DNA of 64,000 nt from DATARH01 sp036268425 (GCA_036268425.1 DATAUE010000149.1:372001-436000), one strand, 5' to 3'. Shown: positions 9,177 to 18,416, counted from the stretch's first letter. Program-made: numbers and translations. Notes: generated from the letters alone by a model not told the origin.

Positions 9177-10859
9177 ATGACGGCAAGCGCATTTTTGCAG
9201 GCGCGCGATTTCCTGTTCGCACACCGCAACGACTACCACACGGCATATCGCGATTTTCGCTGGCCGAACCTCGACCGGTTCAACTGGGCGCTCGATTATT
9301 TCGACGCGATGGCAGCGGGCAACAACCGGCCGGCCCTGTGGATCGTCAATGAAGGTGGCGACGAGCATAGGCTGACCTTCGCCGAAATGTCGCGGCGCTC
9401 GAACCAGGTCGCCAACCATCTGCGTGCGCTGGGGGTTCGCCGCGGCGACCGCATCCTGCTGATGCTCGGCAATGTCGTACCGCTATGGGAATGCATGCTG
9501 GCGGCAATGAAACTCGGCGCCGTCATCATCCCGGCGACGACCCTGCTGACGCGCGACGACCTGCTGGACCGCTTCGAGCGCGGCCGCGCCCGTCATGTCG
9601 TCACCGGTGTCGACAACACCGGCAAATTCGCTGATCTGCCCGGCGACTACACTCGTATTTCGGTCGGCGGCGGCGCGCCTGGCTGGCACGCTTATGAAGC
9701 CGCGTATCAGATGCCGTCATCACTCAAGACGGATGGCGAAACCCGCGCCGACGACCCGATGCTGCTGTATTTCACCTCGGGGACAACTGCGAAGCCCAAG
9801 CTCGTCCTGCACAGCCATCAGAGCTATCCCGTCGGCTCGCTGTCGACGATGTATTGGATCGGCCTGCAGCCCGGCGACGTGCACCTCAACATTTCATCGC
9901 CCGGCTGGGCGAAGCACGCTTGGAGCTGCTTCTACACGCCGTGGATCGCCGAAGCCTGCATCTTCATGCTCAACCAGCCGCGCTTCAATGCACAGGGCTT
10001 GCTCGATGCGATCGCGCGTTGCGGCGTTACGACATTCTGTGCGCCGCCGACAGTATGGCGGATGCTGATCCAGGAAGACCTGCGGGCGTGGAAAATCAGC
10101 CTGCGGGAAATCGTCGGTGCCGGAGAGCCGCTCAATCCCGAGATCATCGAGCAGGTCAAGGCGGCTTGGGGAGTGACGATTCGCGACGGTTACGGCCAGA
10201 CTGAAACGACCCTGCAGATCGCCAATTTTCCGGGGCAGCCGGTAAAGCCGGGCGCGATGGGTTTGCCGGCGCCGGGTTATCGCGTGCGGCTGCTCGATGA
10301 CGAGGGCCGCCAGCAGGAGGAAGCCGAGATTTGCCTTGCGCTCGATCCCGCGCCGCTCGGGTTGATGCAGGGATACCAGGGCGATGACGGCGCCGTCACG
10401 CCGATGAGCGGCGCCACCTACCGCACCGGCGATGTGGCGATGCGCGATGCCGAGGGTTATTTCACTTATATCGGGCGCGCCGATGACGTGTTCAAAGCCT
10501 CTGATTACCGCATCAGCCCGTTCGAACTCGAAAGCGCGCTGATCGAGCACGCCGCCGTCGCCGAAGCGGCTGTGGTGCCCTCCCCCGATCCGCTACGCCT
10601 TGCGATCCCGAAAGCATTTGTTGCGCTTGCGCAAGGACATTCACCTGATCGTGATACGGCACTCTCTATTTTTCGCCACCTGCGCGCCCATCTGGCGCCC
10701 TTTAAGCGGGTGCGCCGGCTGGAATTTGCCGAGCTGCCAAAGACGATTTCCGGCAAGATTCGGCGAGTCGAACTGCGTGCCGGCGAACGGGCGCAAGTTG
10801 CTGCCGGAAAGCGCGGCGCACGGGAATTCTGGGAGGAGGATTTTCCGGAATTACGTTAA
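9177..10859 (+). CDS. AMP-dependent acyl-CoA synthetase/ligase
   Basis: A 560-residue member of the ANL adenylating superfamily, activating a carboxylic acid as acyl-AMP and then acyl-CoA. Visible core motifs are the phosphate loop YFTSGTTAKPKLVLHSH near residue 198, the aromatic motif DGYGQTET near 337, YRTGDVA near 415 and the C-terminal catalytic lysine region LPKTISGKIRR near 520. The N-terminus (HRNDYHTAYRDFRWPNLDRFNWALDY) resembles medium-chain or benzoate-type acyl-CoA ligases, so a short, medium-chain or aromatic acid is plausible. A strong GGGAGGAAG site precedes the ATG. It lies 55 bases after the Ldh2 gene. Confidence 0.88.
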   Translation: MTASAFLQARDFLFAHRNDYHTAYRDFRWPNLDRFNWALDYFDAMAAGNNRPALWIVNEGGDEHRLTFAEMSRRSNQVANHLRALGVRRGDRILLMLGNVVPLWECMLAAMKLGAVIIPATTLLTRDDLLDRFERGRARHVVTGVDNTGKFADLPGDYTRISVGGGAPGWHAYEAAYQMPSSLKTDGETRADDPMLLYFTSGTTAKPKLVLHSHQSYPVGSLSTMYWIGLQPGDVHLNISSPGWAKHAWSCFYTPWIAEACIFMLNQPRFNAQGLLDAIARCGVTTFCAPPTVWRMLIQEDLRAWKISLREIVGAGEPLNPEIIEQVKAAWGVTIRDGYGQTETTLQIANFPGQPVKPGAMGLPAPGYRVRLLDDEGRQQEEAEICLALDPAPLGLMQGYQGDDGAVTPMSGATYRTGDVAMRDAEGYFTYIGRADDVFKASDYRISPFELESALIEHAAVAEAAVVPSPDPLRLAIPKAFVALAQGHSPDRDTALSIFRHLRAHLAPFKRVRRLEFAELPKTISGKIRRVELRAGERAQVAAGKRGAREFWEEDFPELR

Positions 10860-10861
10860 GC

Positions 10862-10907
10862 CCCGGCGTCCCTTTTCACCAAAGGCCGGCGCCCCTCTTC
10901 ACCAAAG
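10862..10907. repeat. Two-copy 23-bp tandem repeat just after a stop codon
   Basis: Bases 10862-10884 and 10885-10907 are imperfect copies of a 23-bp unit of the form (c/g)ccggcg...cttttcaccaaag or ctcttcaccaaag. The first copy starts two bases after the TAA of the acyl-CoA ligase. There is no coding role. Confidence 0.7.
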
Positions 10908-11061
10908 AAACAATACCGCCACCCGCAATCCTTTTCCGATTGTTAACCATTTCGGGCGAATTTACGGTAGCGGTGACCGAACAAATTGTTGCCGCCTCAG
11001 CACCGCCGGGCGCGGGCTGCCCAGGTGTAATATCGGTGCCTATTGCGTCGACGGAGGCAGA

Positions 11062-12309
11062 GTGAGCGACGTCGTTATCATTGGAGCCGGCCCTTACGGG
11101 CTGTCACTGGCCGCACATTTGCGGGCGCGCGGTGTCACGTTCCGCATTTTTGGCCGGGTAATGTTCAACTGGCGTCACAAGATGCCGGCCGGGATGCTTC
11201 TCAAATCAGACGGGTTCGCATCGAATCTGGATGACCCGGACAAGAGCTTCACGTTAAAGGCCTTCTGCCGCGCGCAGGGGCTTGCCTACGCCGATGACGG
11301 TGCCCCTGTCCCGGCGGCGAATTTCATCGCTTACGGTGAAGCGTTTCAGCGCCGCTTTGTGCCGCATCTCGAAGACCGGCTGGTCGTGACGCTCGACCAA
11401 TCTCCCGGCGGATTTGTCATGACGCTCGACGACGGCGAAATTGTCCGTGCGCGCAATGTCGTGATGGCGATCGGGGTCAGCGATTTCCCGTACGTTCCGG
11501 CACCGCTCACCGGCTTGCCGCCGGAGTTTGTCAGTCACGCTTCGTATCATGGAGCGATGGATGCGTTTCGCGGCCGCGAGGTGGCGGTTATCGGCAGCGG
11601 GTCCTCGGCAACCGACATCGCCGCATTGCTGCACGAAAACGGCGCTTCAGCGCGCTTGATTGCGCGGCGCTCACAGTTGCGTTTCCACACGCTGTCGGAA
11701 GCCCGGCGTGGCGCGCGCAAGCTGATGGAGCAGCTGCGCTCGCCGCCGACCGGCATAGGACCGGGCTGGCGTCATCTCGCCTATACCCGGGCGCCGCAAC
11801 TGTTCTGGCACCTCCCGGAAGACATCCGCTTTCGCATCGTCAAGGGAACGCTGGGGCCGGCGGGTGGCTGGTTCATGCGCGACCGGGTTATTGGTAAGCT
11901 GCCGGTCATGGAAGGGCTGGCGCCGCGCCATGCCGCCATAAAGGACGGCCGCATCCAGCTGGATCTCACCGGCCCCGGTGGCGATCAGACCGTCTCGGCA
12001 GACCATGTGATTTCAGCGACTGGCTACCAGATCGATGTGCGGGCGATCGGTTTTCTGGGCAAGACGCTGCGGGATCAGATCAAGACGGTGGAGCACGCCC
12101 CGGTTCTGTCGCGACAGTCGGAAACCTCGGTGCGCGGGCTTTACGTCATCGGACCGGCGGCGGCGTTCAGCTTCGGCCCGGTGTTGCGGTTTGTTTTCGG
12201 CGTAAAATCGACCATACCGCCGTTGGCGCGGCATCTGTCGCGCTCAGTCGCGCGCAGCGCATTCGTGCCGCGGCCCGAACTGGCGAAAACTACGGAAATG
12301 GCAGGCTAG
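11062..12309 (+). CDS. Flavin-dependent monooxygenase-like oxidoreductase
   Basis: A 415-residue FAD/NAD(P)-binding protein of the flavin monooxygenase or SidA-like type. The FAD-binding GAGPYGLSLAAHL is near residue 8 and the second, NADPH-binding GSGSSATDIAAL is near residue 176. The late motif ISATGYQIDV matches the ATG fingerprint of this superfamily. The substrate is unknown. I chose the GTG at 11062 because GGAGG sits five bases before it and the Rossmann motif then starts at the N-terminus; the upstream open frame overlaps the preceding gene and is not homologous. An ATP-grasp gene follows after 25 bases and an exporter after that. Confidence 0.82.
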   Translation: MSDVVIIGAGPYGLSLAAHLRARGVTFRIFGRVMFNWRHKMPAGMLLKSDGFASNLDDPDKSFTLKAFCRAQGLAYADDGAPVPAANFIAYGEAFQRRFVPHLEDRLVVTLDQSPGGFVMTLDDGEIVRARNVVMAIGVSDFPYVPAPLTGLPPEFVSHASYHGAMDAFRGREVAVIGSGSSATDIAALLHENGASARLIARRSQLRFHTLSEARRGARKLMEQLRSPPTGIGPGWRHLAYTRAPQLFWHLPEDIRFRIVKGTLGPAGGWFMRDRVIGKLPVMEGLAPRHAAIKDGRIQLDLTGPGGDQTVSADHVISATGYQIDVRAIGFLGKTLRDQIKTVEHAPVLSRQSETSVRGLYVIGPAAAFSFGPVLRFVFGVKSTIPPLARHLSRSVARSAFVPRPELAKTTEMAG

Positions 12310-12334
12310 GGCGAGGCGATCCGAAGGGATTTGT

Positions 12335-13474
12335 ATGAATGGGTTGATGGTAGCGTTTGCGTTTTCGCTACCGTATCACGTCTTGCGCACCGCGACGGCG
12401 GCCGGTCTGCGGGTGCATGTTCTGGGCAGCGGCCCGTCGCGCGGCCTGCGCACGTCGCGTTGCTGTGCCTCGTTCAGCAAGTCGACCTCGACCGGAAACG
12501 GCGAGAACGACAGCGAAATCCTCCTTGCGGAAATCCGCGACCTGGCTCGGCGGCGGCGTATCGATATCATCCTGCCCTCCGATGATGTCTCGACCCGCCT
12601 CCTTGCGACCATCAAAGATCGGCTGCCGGTCCGCACCACGCTGCTACCCGATCTGGCGACCTTTGATCTGCTGAACGACAAGTGGAATTTCTGCCGGTTT
12701 GCACGCGACAACGGCGTCCGCATACCGGAAACATCGCTTTACAGTTCCGCTGTCGAAATTCGTCGGCTCCTGCGGTCGGGAAAATTGTCGCTGCCGCTGA
12801 CCCTCAAACCGCTCAACCGCTCGGGCGGAATTGGAGTCGTGCATATTTGCGACGAACGCGACCTGACACAGCTCGATGCGATCGATTATTCGCCGATCCT
12901 GATCCAGCGGCACATCGTCGGCCCCACCGTCGGCATCGCGGCTCTGTGCCGGCGCGGCAAAATCGTTATGCATTCGACCCAGTGGTACGACGATCGCCGT
13001 TTTCGCCTGTTTGCGAGCCCCGATCTCGTCGCCGACGCCGAAAAGATCGCGGCAGCGACCGGACTGGATAGCACTATACATTTCGATGCGATTTTGGAAG
13101 CCAGTACCGGGTTAAGCTATATCGTCGAATGCAACCCGCGTTTCTGGTTCACGATCTACATGCCGATGATCCTCGGTTTGAATTTTGTCGAATGCGCCTT
13201 CGATGAAGCGCAATGGCAACAGGCTGCCCCGGCGACATTGGCCGATGCCGAGGTTTGCCGCTCTGTCTGGGAGACGATCAGGCATCCGCGGCGCGCGTCA
13301 CGGCAGGATTGGGCTTATCTGGCCTATCAATGGGGCGATCCCCTGGCCTATCTTTTCCAGCGGTGTAAAATTTTCGACGATCGCAATGTTGCCGTAGAGG
13401 CGCAACGCATGCATCGCTATCACCCGCCCGAATCCGCGCCGCTCGCCAACGCTTTGCCGATGCGCGTCATATAA
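12335..13474 (+). CDS. ATP-grasp domain enzyme
   Basis: The 379-residue product has a pre-ATP-grasp N-terminal domain (about 1-95) and an ATP-grasp domain. Visible elements are the lysine strand TLKPLNRSGGIGVVHI, the hinge ILIQRHIVGPTVGIAAL and the metal-binding end IVECNPRFWFTIYMPMI. Such enzymes use ATP to form an acyl phosphate and join a carboxylate to an amine or other nucleophile. The protein resembles small-molecule ligases more than purine or carbamoyl-phosphate enzymes, but I cannot name a substrate. The GAAGGGA site and the 25-base gap to the monooxygenase suggest a two-gene unit. The C-terminal 80 residues contain aromatic-rich QDWAYLAYQWGDPLAYLFQ. Confidence 0.78.
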   Translation: MNGLMVAFAFSLPYHVLRTATAAGLRVHVLGSGPSRGLRTSRCCASFSKSTSTGNGENDSEILLAEIRDLARRRRIDIILPSDDVSTRLLATIKDRLPVRTTLLPDLATFDLLNDKWNFCRFARDNGVRIPETSLYSSAVEIRRLLRSGKLSLPLTLKPLNRSGGIGVVHICDERDLTQLDAIDYSPILIQRHIVGPTVGIAALCRRGKIVMHSTQWYDDRRFRLFASPDLVADAEKIAAATGLDSTIHFDAILEASTGLSYIVECNPRFWFTIYMPMILGLNFVECAFDEAQWQQAAPATLADAEVCRSVWETIRHPRRASRQDWAYLAYQWGDPLAYLFQRCKIFDDRNVAVEAQRMHRYHPPESAPLANALPMRVI

Positions 13475-13593
13475 GATTCTGACGGTGCGAGACGGTCCGC
13501 GCCGCGGCTGAAGCGCAAACGGGAGGATGCCGCATGGCTGGAGCTTGTCGCACTTGGTTGACCAATGCCGCCGGGGTGGGCATTTAGCAGACA

Positions 13594-15519
13594 ATGCTCA
13601 AATTCTTCGAGAGTCTGCTCAACCCCACTAAGCCATTCCCCGCTGTCGCCCCGCCGATAATCGACAGCCGGCGGGCGTTGATGCGCTTTTACTGGCATTT
13701 CGTCCGGCAGATACCGGGGCCGGTGCTGGCTTTGCTGACGACCGGATTTTTCGTCGCAACCACCGACGCCGCGATCCCGCTGTGCATTGGCCGTGTTGTA
13801 TCGCTGATCTCGACGCAGCGGCCCGAAAACATCTGGTCGGTCGCCGGGCCACAGCTGATGCTGATGGCGCTTCTGTTTCTCGTGCTGCGGCCGATATCGC
13901 ATTTCGCGCAGGCGATCGTCGCAAACCAGATGCTGATCTCCGGCCTGACCAACCTCGTGCGGTGGCAGAGCCATTGGCATGTCGTGCGCCAGGGCTGGAC
14001 GTTTTTTCAGAACGATTTTGCCGGCCGCATCGCGGCGCGCGTCATGCAGACTGGGCCGGCTTTGCGCGAAAGCGTCACCGCCTCGATCATGGGGGTCTGG
14101 TACATCCTCGTTTATGGCACCAGCGCGGTCGGCCTGCTGGCGGCCGCGGATTGGCGGCTGTCCCTGCCGATCGTGGCGTGGTTCTGCATTTACGGCGCGG
14201 TCCTGGTGACATTTTTGCCGCGGATGCGCGAGCGCTCCCGCCGCATGTCGGAAATGCGCTCGATCCTGACCGGCAAGGTCGTCGACAGCTATACGAATAT
14301 CCTGACGGTCAAGCTGTTTGCCCGCGCCCGCGACGAGGACGCCTTTATTCGCGAGGCCGTCGAGGAGCACACTGAGGCCTATCGCGCACAGCAGCGCATG
14401 ACGACGCTGTGGGCCATCGCGCTGTCGACGATGAATGCGTTTCTGATGGTCGGCACCGGTGCCCTGGCAATTATCTTGTGGCGTTCCGGCTACATCGTGC
14501 TCGGCACCGTTGCCACGGCGATTCCGATGGCGTGGCAGATCAGCAACATGTCGGGCTGGCTGGCGCAACAGATCGCGGCCATCTTTGATGATATCGGGCA
14601 GGTGCAGGACGGCATGCGGTCGATCGCGGTGCCGCGGCAGATGCCGGACGCGCCGAATGCCGCGGAATTGCCGCAAGCCGCCGGCGCGATCCGTTTCGAA
14701 ACTGTCAGTTTTGATTACGGCCGGATGGCGCGACGCACCGGCGTGCTGCACGAACTCGACCTTTCGGTCGCGCCGGGCGAAAGGATCGGGCTGGTCGGAC
14801 GTTCCGGGGCCGGCAAATCGACGCTGGTGCATCTGCTGCTGGGGTTCTATCGGCCGGAGACCGGCCGCATCCTGATCGATGGTCAGGACATCGCGGGGCT
14901 GACGCAGGAAAGCCTGCGCGCCCAGATCGGCATGGTGACGCAGGACACCTCGCTGCTGCATCGCTCGATCCGCGACAACATCCGCTACGGCTGTCCGCAG
15001 GCCAGCGAAGCCGCAGTGATCGATGCCGCCCGCCGCGCTCACGCCTTGGAGTTTATCGAAGGGCTGGAGGACTGGCATGGTCGCACCGGGCTCGACGCGC
15101 ATGTCGGCGAGCGCGGCGTCAAGCTGTCGGGCGGCCAGCGCCAGCGCATCGCGCTGGCGCGCGTCATCCTCAAGGACGCACCGATCCTAGTGCTCGACGA
15201 GGCAACATCGGCGCTCGATTCCGAGGTTGAGGCGGCGATCCAGGAGCAATTCGCCCAGCTGATGGAAGGCCGCACGGTGATCGCGATCGCTCACCGGCTG
15301 TCGACGATCTGCAGTATGGATCGGCTGATCGTGCTGGATCGCGGCCGCATCATCGAGGAAGGCACGCATGAGGGGCTGCTGGCGGCCCACGGCGCCTACG
15401 CGGCATTGTGGCGACGTCAATCAGGCGGCTTCCTGGTTGATCGCGCCGCTGCCGGGCGCGCCTCGCCCGCCGGAGGACGCGAAGCCGCGGCGCTCGACCC
15501 GGTTCGGGCCGCGGAATAG
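13594..15519 (+). CDS. ABC transporter, fused permease and ATPase
   Basis: A 641-residue half-transporter of the exporter type (MsbA/multidrug class). The first 350 residues hold the transmembrane domain with about six hydrophobic segments. The ATPase domain has the Walker A GRSGAGKST near residue 403, the signature LSGGQRQRIALAR, Walker B ILVLDEATSALD and the H-loop histidine in AIAHRLST. It probably acts as a homodimer exporting a lipid or small molecule. The last 40 residues are Ala/Arg-rich and outside the domain. It lies 119 bases after the ATP-grasp gene and a few bases before the next gene, so export of a product of its neighbours is possible but inferred. Confidence 0.88.
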   Translation: MLKFFESLLNPTKPFPAVAPPIIDSRRALMRFYWHFVRQIPGPVLALLTTGFFVATTDAAIPLCIGRVVSLISTQRPENIWSVAGPQLMLMALLFLVLRPISHFAQAIVANQMLISGLTNLVRWQSHWHVVRQGWTFFQNDFAGRIAARVMQTGPALRESVTASIMGVWYILVYGTSAVGLLAAADWRLSLPIVAWFCIYGAVLVTFLPRMRERSRRMSEMRSILTGKVVDSYTNILTVKLFARARDEDAFIREAVEEHTEAYRAQQRMTTLWAIALSTMNAFLMVGTGALAIILWRSGYIVLGTVATAIPMAWQISNMSGWLAQQIAAIFDDIGQVQDGMRSIAVPRQMPDAPNAAELPQAAGAIRFETVSFDYGRMARRTGVLHELDLSVAPGERIGLVGRSGAGKSTLVHLLLGFYRPETGRILIDGQDIAGLTQESLRAQIGMVTQDTSLLHRSIRDNIRYGCPQASEAAVIDAARRAHALEFIEGLEDWHGRTGLDAHVGERGVKLSGGQRQRIALARVILKDAPILVLDEATSALDSEVEAAIQEQFAQLMEGRTVIAIAHRLSTICSMDRLIVLDRGRIIEEGTHEGLLAAHGAYAALWRRQSGGFLVDRAAAGRASPAGGREAAALDPVRAAE

Positions 15520-15523
15520 CGCG

Positions 15524-16333
15524 GTGCCGGTGCAGGATGCTCGGGCCCCGCGCCTGCTTGCGGACGACGAACCGTCACCGGTTCGCGTTCTGCGGCCGGA
15601 TGGCCGATCAGATTTTTTGCTGACCGCGGACCACGCCGGCCGCCGCATTCCACGACGCCTCGGGAGTTTGGGTTTACCTGCGAGCGAATTGCAGCGGCAT
15701 ATTGCCTGGGACATCGGTATCGCCGCGGTCACCGAACAGCTAGCTGCCGCATTGGACGCCACAGCCGTATTGCAGACCTACTCCCGCCTCGTGATTGATT
15801 GCAACCGGCAACCGGAATGGCAAAGCGCCGTCCCAGTCATCAGCGAGGATACGCCGGTCCCCGGCAATGAAGCGCTAACCGATGACGCCCGTGAAGCGCG
15901 TGAGACCGAGATTTTCGTGCCCTATCACGAGACAATCGACACGCTGCTCAGCGCTCGCAACGCCGCCGGTCGGCGAGTCGTGCTGGTTGCGATGCACAGT
16001 TTCACGCCGGTCTACAAAGGCACAGCCCGAACCGTCAACGTCGGCGTGCTTTACAACCCCAATGATCGCGATATCCGACTGCCGCACATCATGCTCGACC
16101 TGCTGCACGCGGAAGGTAATGTAGCGGTCGGCGACAACCAGCCGTATGCAATTACCGATGCCAGCGATTTTACGATTCCCTGGCATGGCGAGCGGCGGGG
16201 CCTGCCGCATGTCGAAATCGAAATCCGTCAGGACCTTATCGGCGACGCCGCAGGCCAAGCGGCGTGGGCCGCCCGTCTCGCCCGGCTGCTTTCTGCGGCC
16301 GACACCCAGCTGAGGGCCGCCGCCGGCGTCTGA
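15524..16333 (+). CDS. N-formylglutamate amidohydrolase-family protein
   Basis: The 269-residue product belongs to the N-formylglutamate deformylase family, zinc-dependent amidohydrolases related to carboxypeptidases. Supporting stretches are LLTADHAGRRIPRRLGSLGL (zinc ligand histidine), SRLVIDCNR, VLVAMHSFTPVYKG and LPHVEIEIRQDLI. In histidine degradation the family releases glutamate from formylglutamate, but no hut genes are seen here and many family members act elsewhere. The start is uncertain: GTG at 15524 or 15530, both with no clear ribosome site; the preceding ABC gene stops at 15519, so translational coupling is likely. Confidence 0.78.
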   Translation: MPVQDARAPRLLADDEPSPVRVLRPDGRSDFLLTADHAGRRIPRRLGSLGLPASELQRHIAWDIGIAAVTEQLAAALDATAVLQTYSRLVIDCNRQPEWQSAVPVISEDTPVPGNEALTDDAREARETEIFVPYHETIDTLLSARNAAGRRVVLVAMHSFTPVYKGTARTVNVGVLYNPNDRDIRLPHIMLDLLHAEGNVAVGDNQPYAITDASDFTIPWHGERRGLPHVEIEIRQDLIGDAAGQAAWAARLARLLSAADTQLRAAAGV

Positions 16334-16342
16334 TCGGGCGCC

Positions 16343-17698
16343 TTACGCTTCGGGAGCTGGCTGCTCCGCGGCTGGTAGGTAGAGGCAGAATTTGCTGCCG
16401 TGGCCGACATTGCTTTCGACGCGAATAAACCCGCCGGCGCCGCTGACAAAGGCGTAGACCTGCGCAAGCCCGAGACCGGTGCCTTTACCAAGCGGTTTTG
16501 TGGTGTAAAATGGCTCGAAGATGGATTCGATCGTTTCCGGCGCCATTCCGACCCCGGTGTCACCCACCGTCAGAAGCGCGTAAAGCCCGGGTTTCCGCTC
16601 GGGTTGGTCTTCAAGATCAGCGGCGTCGAGATGAACATCCCGGGTTTCGACGGTGACGTTGCCGCCGTCGGGCATGGCGTCCCGCGCGTTGATGCACAAA
16701 TTCAGCAAGGCATTGTCAAACTGGCTGGCATTGATGCGCACCCAGCAGGTCGGCGCCAGATCGACATCGACCGCATGATGCGCTGCCATCGCGTGATCGA
16801 GGATACCCTGCAATTCGTTGACTGCTGTGGCCAGTTCTATTTCCATTAGGTCGTCAGACGAGCGCGAGAACGCCATCATGCGCCGGATCAGAGCGGTGCC
16901 GCGTTCAGCCGCGCGGAACGCGAGGTCAGCGGGCCGCAGCAACCGCTCGTCATCTCCCGCTCGCAGACGGATGATCTCGAGGCCACCGCAGACACTCGCC
17001 AGTATATTATTGAAATCATGTGCGATTCCGGCTGTCAATCGGCCGAGAACATCCATTTTCTGGGCCTGCAGCAGTGCTTCCTGAGCCACCAGCCGCGCGG
17101 CTCGCTCCAGTTTCGGTTCGGAGCTTTCATTTTGGTTGGCGGCGGCGGTCCGAGTTTCCGTCGTGGTGCCGGAATGAGCGTCCCGGGCGTTGAGCACTCT
17201 GTTCAAGGCGTCGAGCGCTTTCTCCGCGACCACGCGCTCTGTAATGTCGCGCGATACTGCCAGGAGGCACTCCGGCGCCCCCAGCCGGCTCATCACCGGC
17301 GATACCGAAACGTCCCACCATTTCGGCGTACCCTTGGCGGTGGGGCAAAAGCCGCTGAAACGCACCACTTGCCCGTGGCCGGCTTTGGTAACGGCGTCGC
17401 GGAGCACTGGATGGTATGCTTCGGGCCACATCGTCTCCCAGGGCCGTCCAATCAACGGCCCGATATCATCGATCTCGGTAACCTGTTGACCGTTTTCGCT
17501 CATCAGAGCGAGTGACCCATCGAGGTTGAGCACCTTGACGCAATCCTGGCTCGCCGAAAGGATGCGGCGATACAATTCGTCGCCGTACAGATCTTGCGAG
17601 GCGTTTGTGACCGCGAGTTCAAGCTCCCGCACACGCTGCCGAAGCCGTTGCACTTCGTCACCTGAAGAATCTTTATCCGCGGTGCGATCTCCCGCCAT
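16343..17698 (-). CDS. PAS-domain sensor histidine kinase
   Basis: A 451-residue soluble kinase. It begins with a short coiled coil (about 15-35), then a PAS/PAC sensory domain (about 43-155, ending SRDITERVVAEKAL). The phosphoacceptor helix GIAHDFNNILA has its histidine at residue 227, and the catalytic domain has the N box NLCINARDAM, G1 DTGVGM, F box FEPFYTTKP and G2 GKGTGLGLAQVY. The HDFNN form is typical of the HisKA group common in alphaproteobacteria. There is no membrane segment and no response regulator beside it, so it is an orphan kinase here. Its 3' end converges on the amidohydrolase gene, nine bases apart. Confidence 0.9.
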   Translation of the reverse strand: MAGDRTADKDSSGDEVQRLRQRVRELELAVTNASQDLYGDELYRRILSASQDCVKVLNLDGSLALMSENGQQVTEIDDIGPLIGRPWETMWPEAYHPVLRDAVTKAGHGQVVRFSGFCPTAKGTPKWWDVSVSPVMSRLGAPECLLAVSRDITERVVAEKALDALNRVLNARDAHSGTTTETRTAAANQNESSEPKLERAARLVAQEALLQAQKMDVLGRLTAGIAHDFNNILASVCGGLEIIRLRAGDDERLLRPADLAFRAAERGTALIRRMMAFSRSSDDLMEIELATAVNELQGILDHAMAAHHAVDVDLAPTCWVRINASQFDNALLNLCINARDAMPDGGNVTVETRDVHLDAADLEDQPERKPGLYALLTVGDTGVGMAPETIESIFEPFYTTKPLGKGTGLGLAQVYAFVSGAGGFIRVESNVGHGSKFCLYLPAAEQPAPEA

Positions 17699-17801
17699 CG
17701 AAGCATCCCCTCACGCCCGCTGCCGCTCCTTGCAGCAAGCGAACTGCCCGGCAGCGCCGAATACCCGATGCAGCGTTTTATCGCCACATTAATTGGCGCT
17801 C

Positions 17802-18083
17802 CTACTCCGCCGCCTCGCTCGCGGGATCACCGATATCAGGCAGCATTCCAAGCGCCCGTTTGTAAACGTCAAGCAAGGTTTCCTGCTCGTCCAGATCATC
17901 CTTGTCCATGCGTCGGATGCGGATGATCTGGCGCATGATCTTGGTATCAAACCCAGTTCCTTTAGCTTCGGCGTAAACTTCTTTGATGTCCTCGCTCAGC
18001 GTGCGCTTTTCTTCTTCGAGCCGCTCGATCCGCTCGATGAACGAGCGCAGATGCTCGCCCGCGATGCCCCCGACGTCAGCCAT
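17802..18083 (-). CDS. gapR: GapR-like nucleoid protein (DUF2312/UPF0335)
   Basis: A 93-residue helical protein with the diagnostic DUF2312 sequence: RSFIERIERLEEEKRTLSED, then IKEVYAEAKGTGFDTKIMRQ and RMDKDDLDEQETLLDVYKRA. The Caulobacter member, GapR, is a nucleoid-associated protein that binds AT-rich, overtwisted DNA and helps topoisomerases during replication; this function is transferred by homology. The acidic C-terminal tail (DIGDPASEAAE) is variable in the family. A GGGGGCACG run precedes the ATG. The DUF1244 gene upstream on the same strand is 39 bases away, so the pair may share a transcript. Confidence 0.9.
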   Translation of the reverse strand: MADVGGIAGEHLRSFIERIERLEEEKRTLSEDIKEVYAEAKGTGFDTKIMRQIIRIRRMDKDDLDEQETLLDVYKRALGMLPDIGDPASEAAE

Positions 18084-18122
18084 CGTGCCCCCATGTTGCC
18101 TAAACTAACCCAGTGCGTCGGC

Positions 18123-18416
18123 TCAGTGCTTTGGCTGGGCCGCGAAGGCCGCCTTCTGTTCCGCCGTCGCCTCTGTCTGGTGCTGCTTGCGCCATTCGTC
18201 ATACGGCATGCCATAAACGATCTCGCGCGCCTGCGGATCGGACAGCGCAACGCCGCTCTCTTCGGCCGCCGCGCGATACCATTTCGACAGGCAGTTGCGG
18301 CAGAAGCCGGCGAGGTTCATCAGATCGATGTTCTGGACATCGGTACGCTCGCGCAGGTGCGCCACCAGCGCCCGGAATGTCGCGGCTTCGAGTTCGGTGC
18401 GGGTCTTGTCGTCCAT
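18123..18416 (-). CDS. DUF1244 family protein
   Basis: A 97-residue protein that I assign to DUF1244, a small alphaproteobacterial and marine-bacterial family with no established function. The core is DLMNLAGFCRNCLSKWYRAA followed by DPQAREIVYGMPYDEWRKQH; the CxxC pair could bind metal, but this is inference. I chose the ATG at 18416 because AGGAGG lies six bases upstream of it; the longer open frame runs through the intergenic region into the opposite-strand sppA. It is probably transcribed with gapR downstream. Confidence 0.85.
   Translation of the reverse strand: MDDKTRTELEAATFRALVAHLRERTDVQNIDLMNLAGFCRNCLSKWYRAAAEESGVALSDPQAREIVYGMPYDEWRKQHQTEATAEQKAAFAAQPKH

Noticed and set aside
13420..15102. 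560-codon minus-strand frame over the ABC exporter
   Set aside because: Antisense shadow of a gene with Walker A, signature and Walker B motifs; the product is His/Arg/Gln-rich without recognisable structure.
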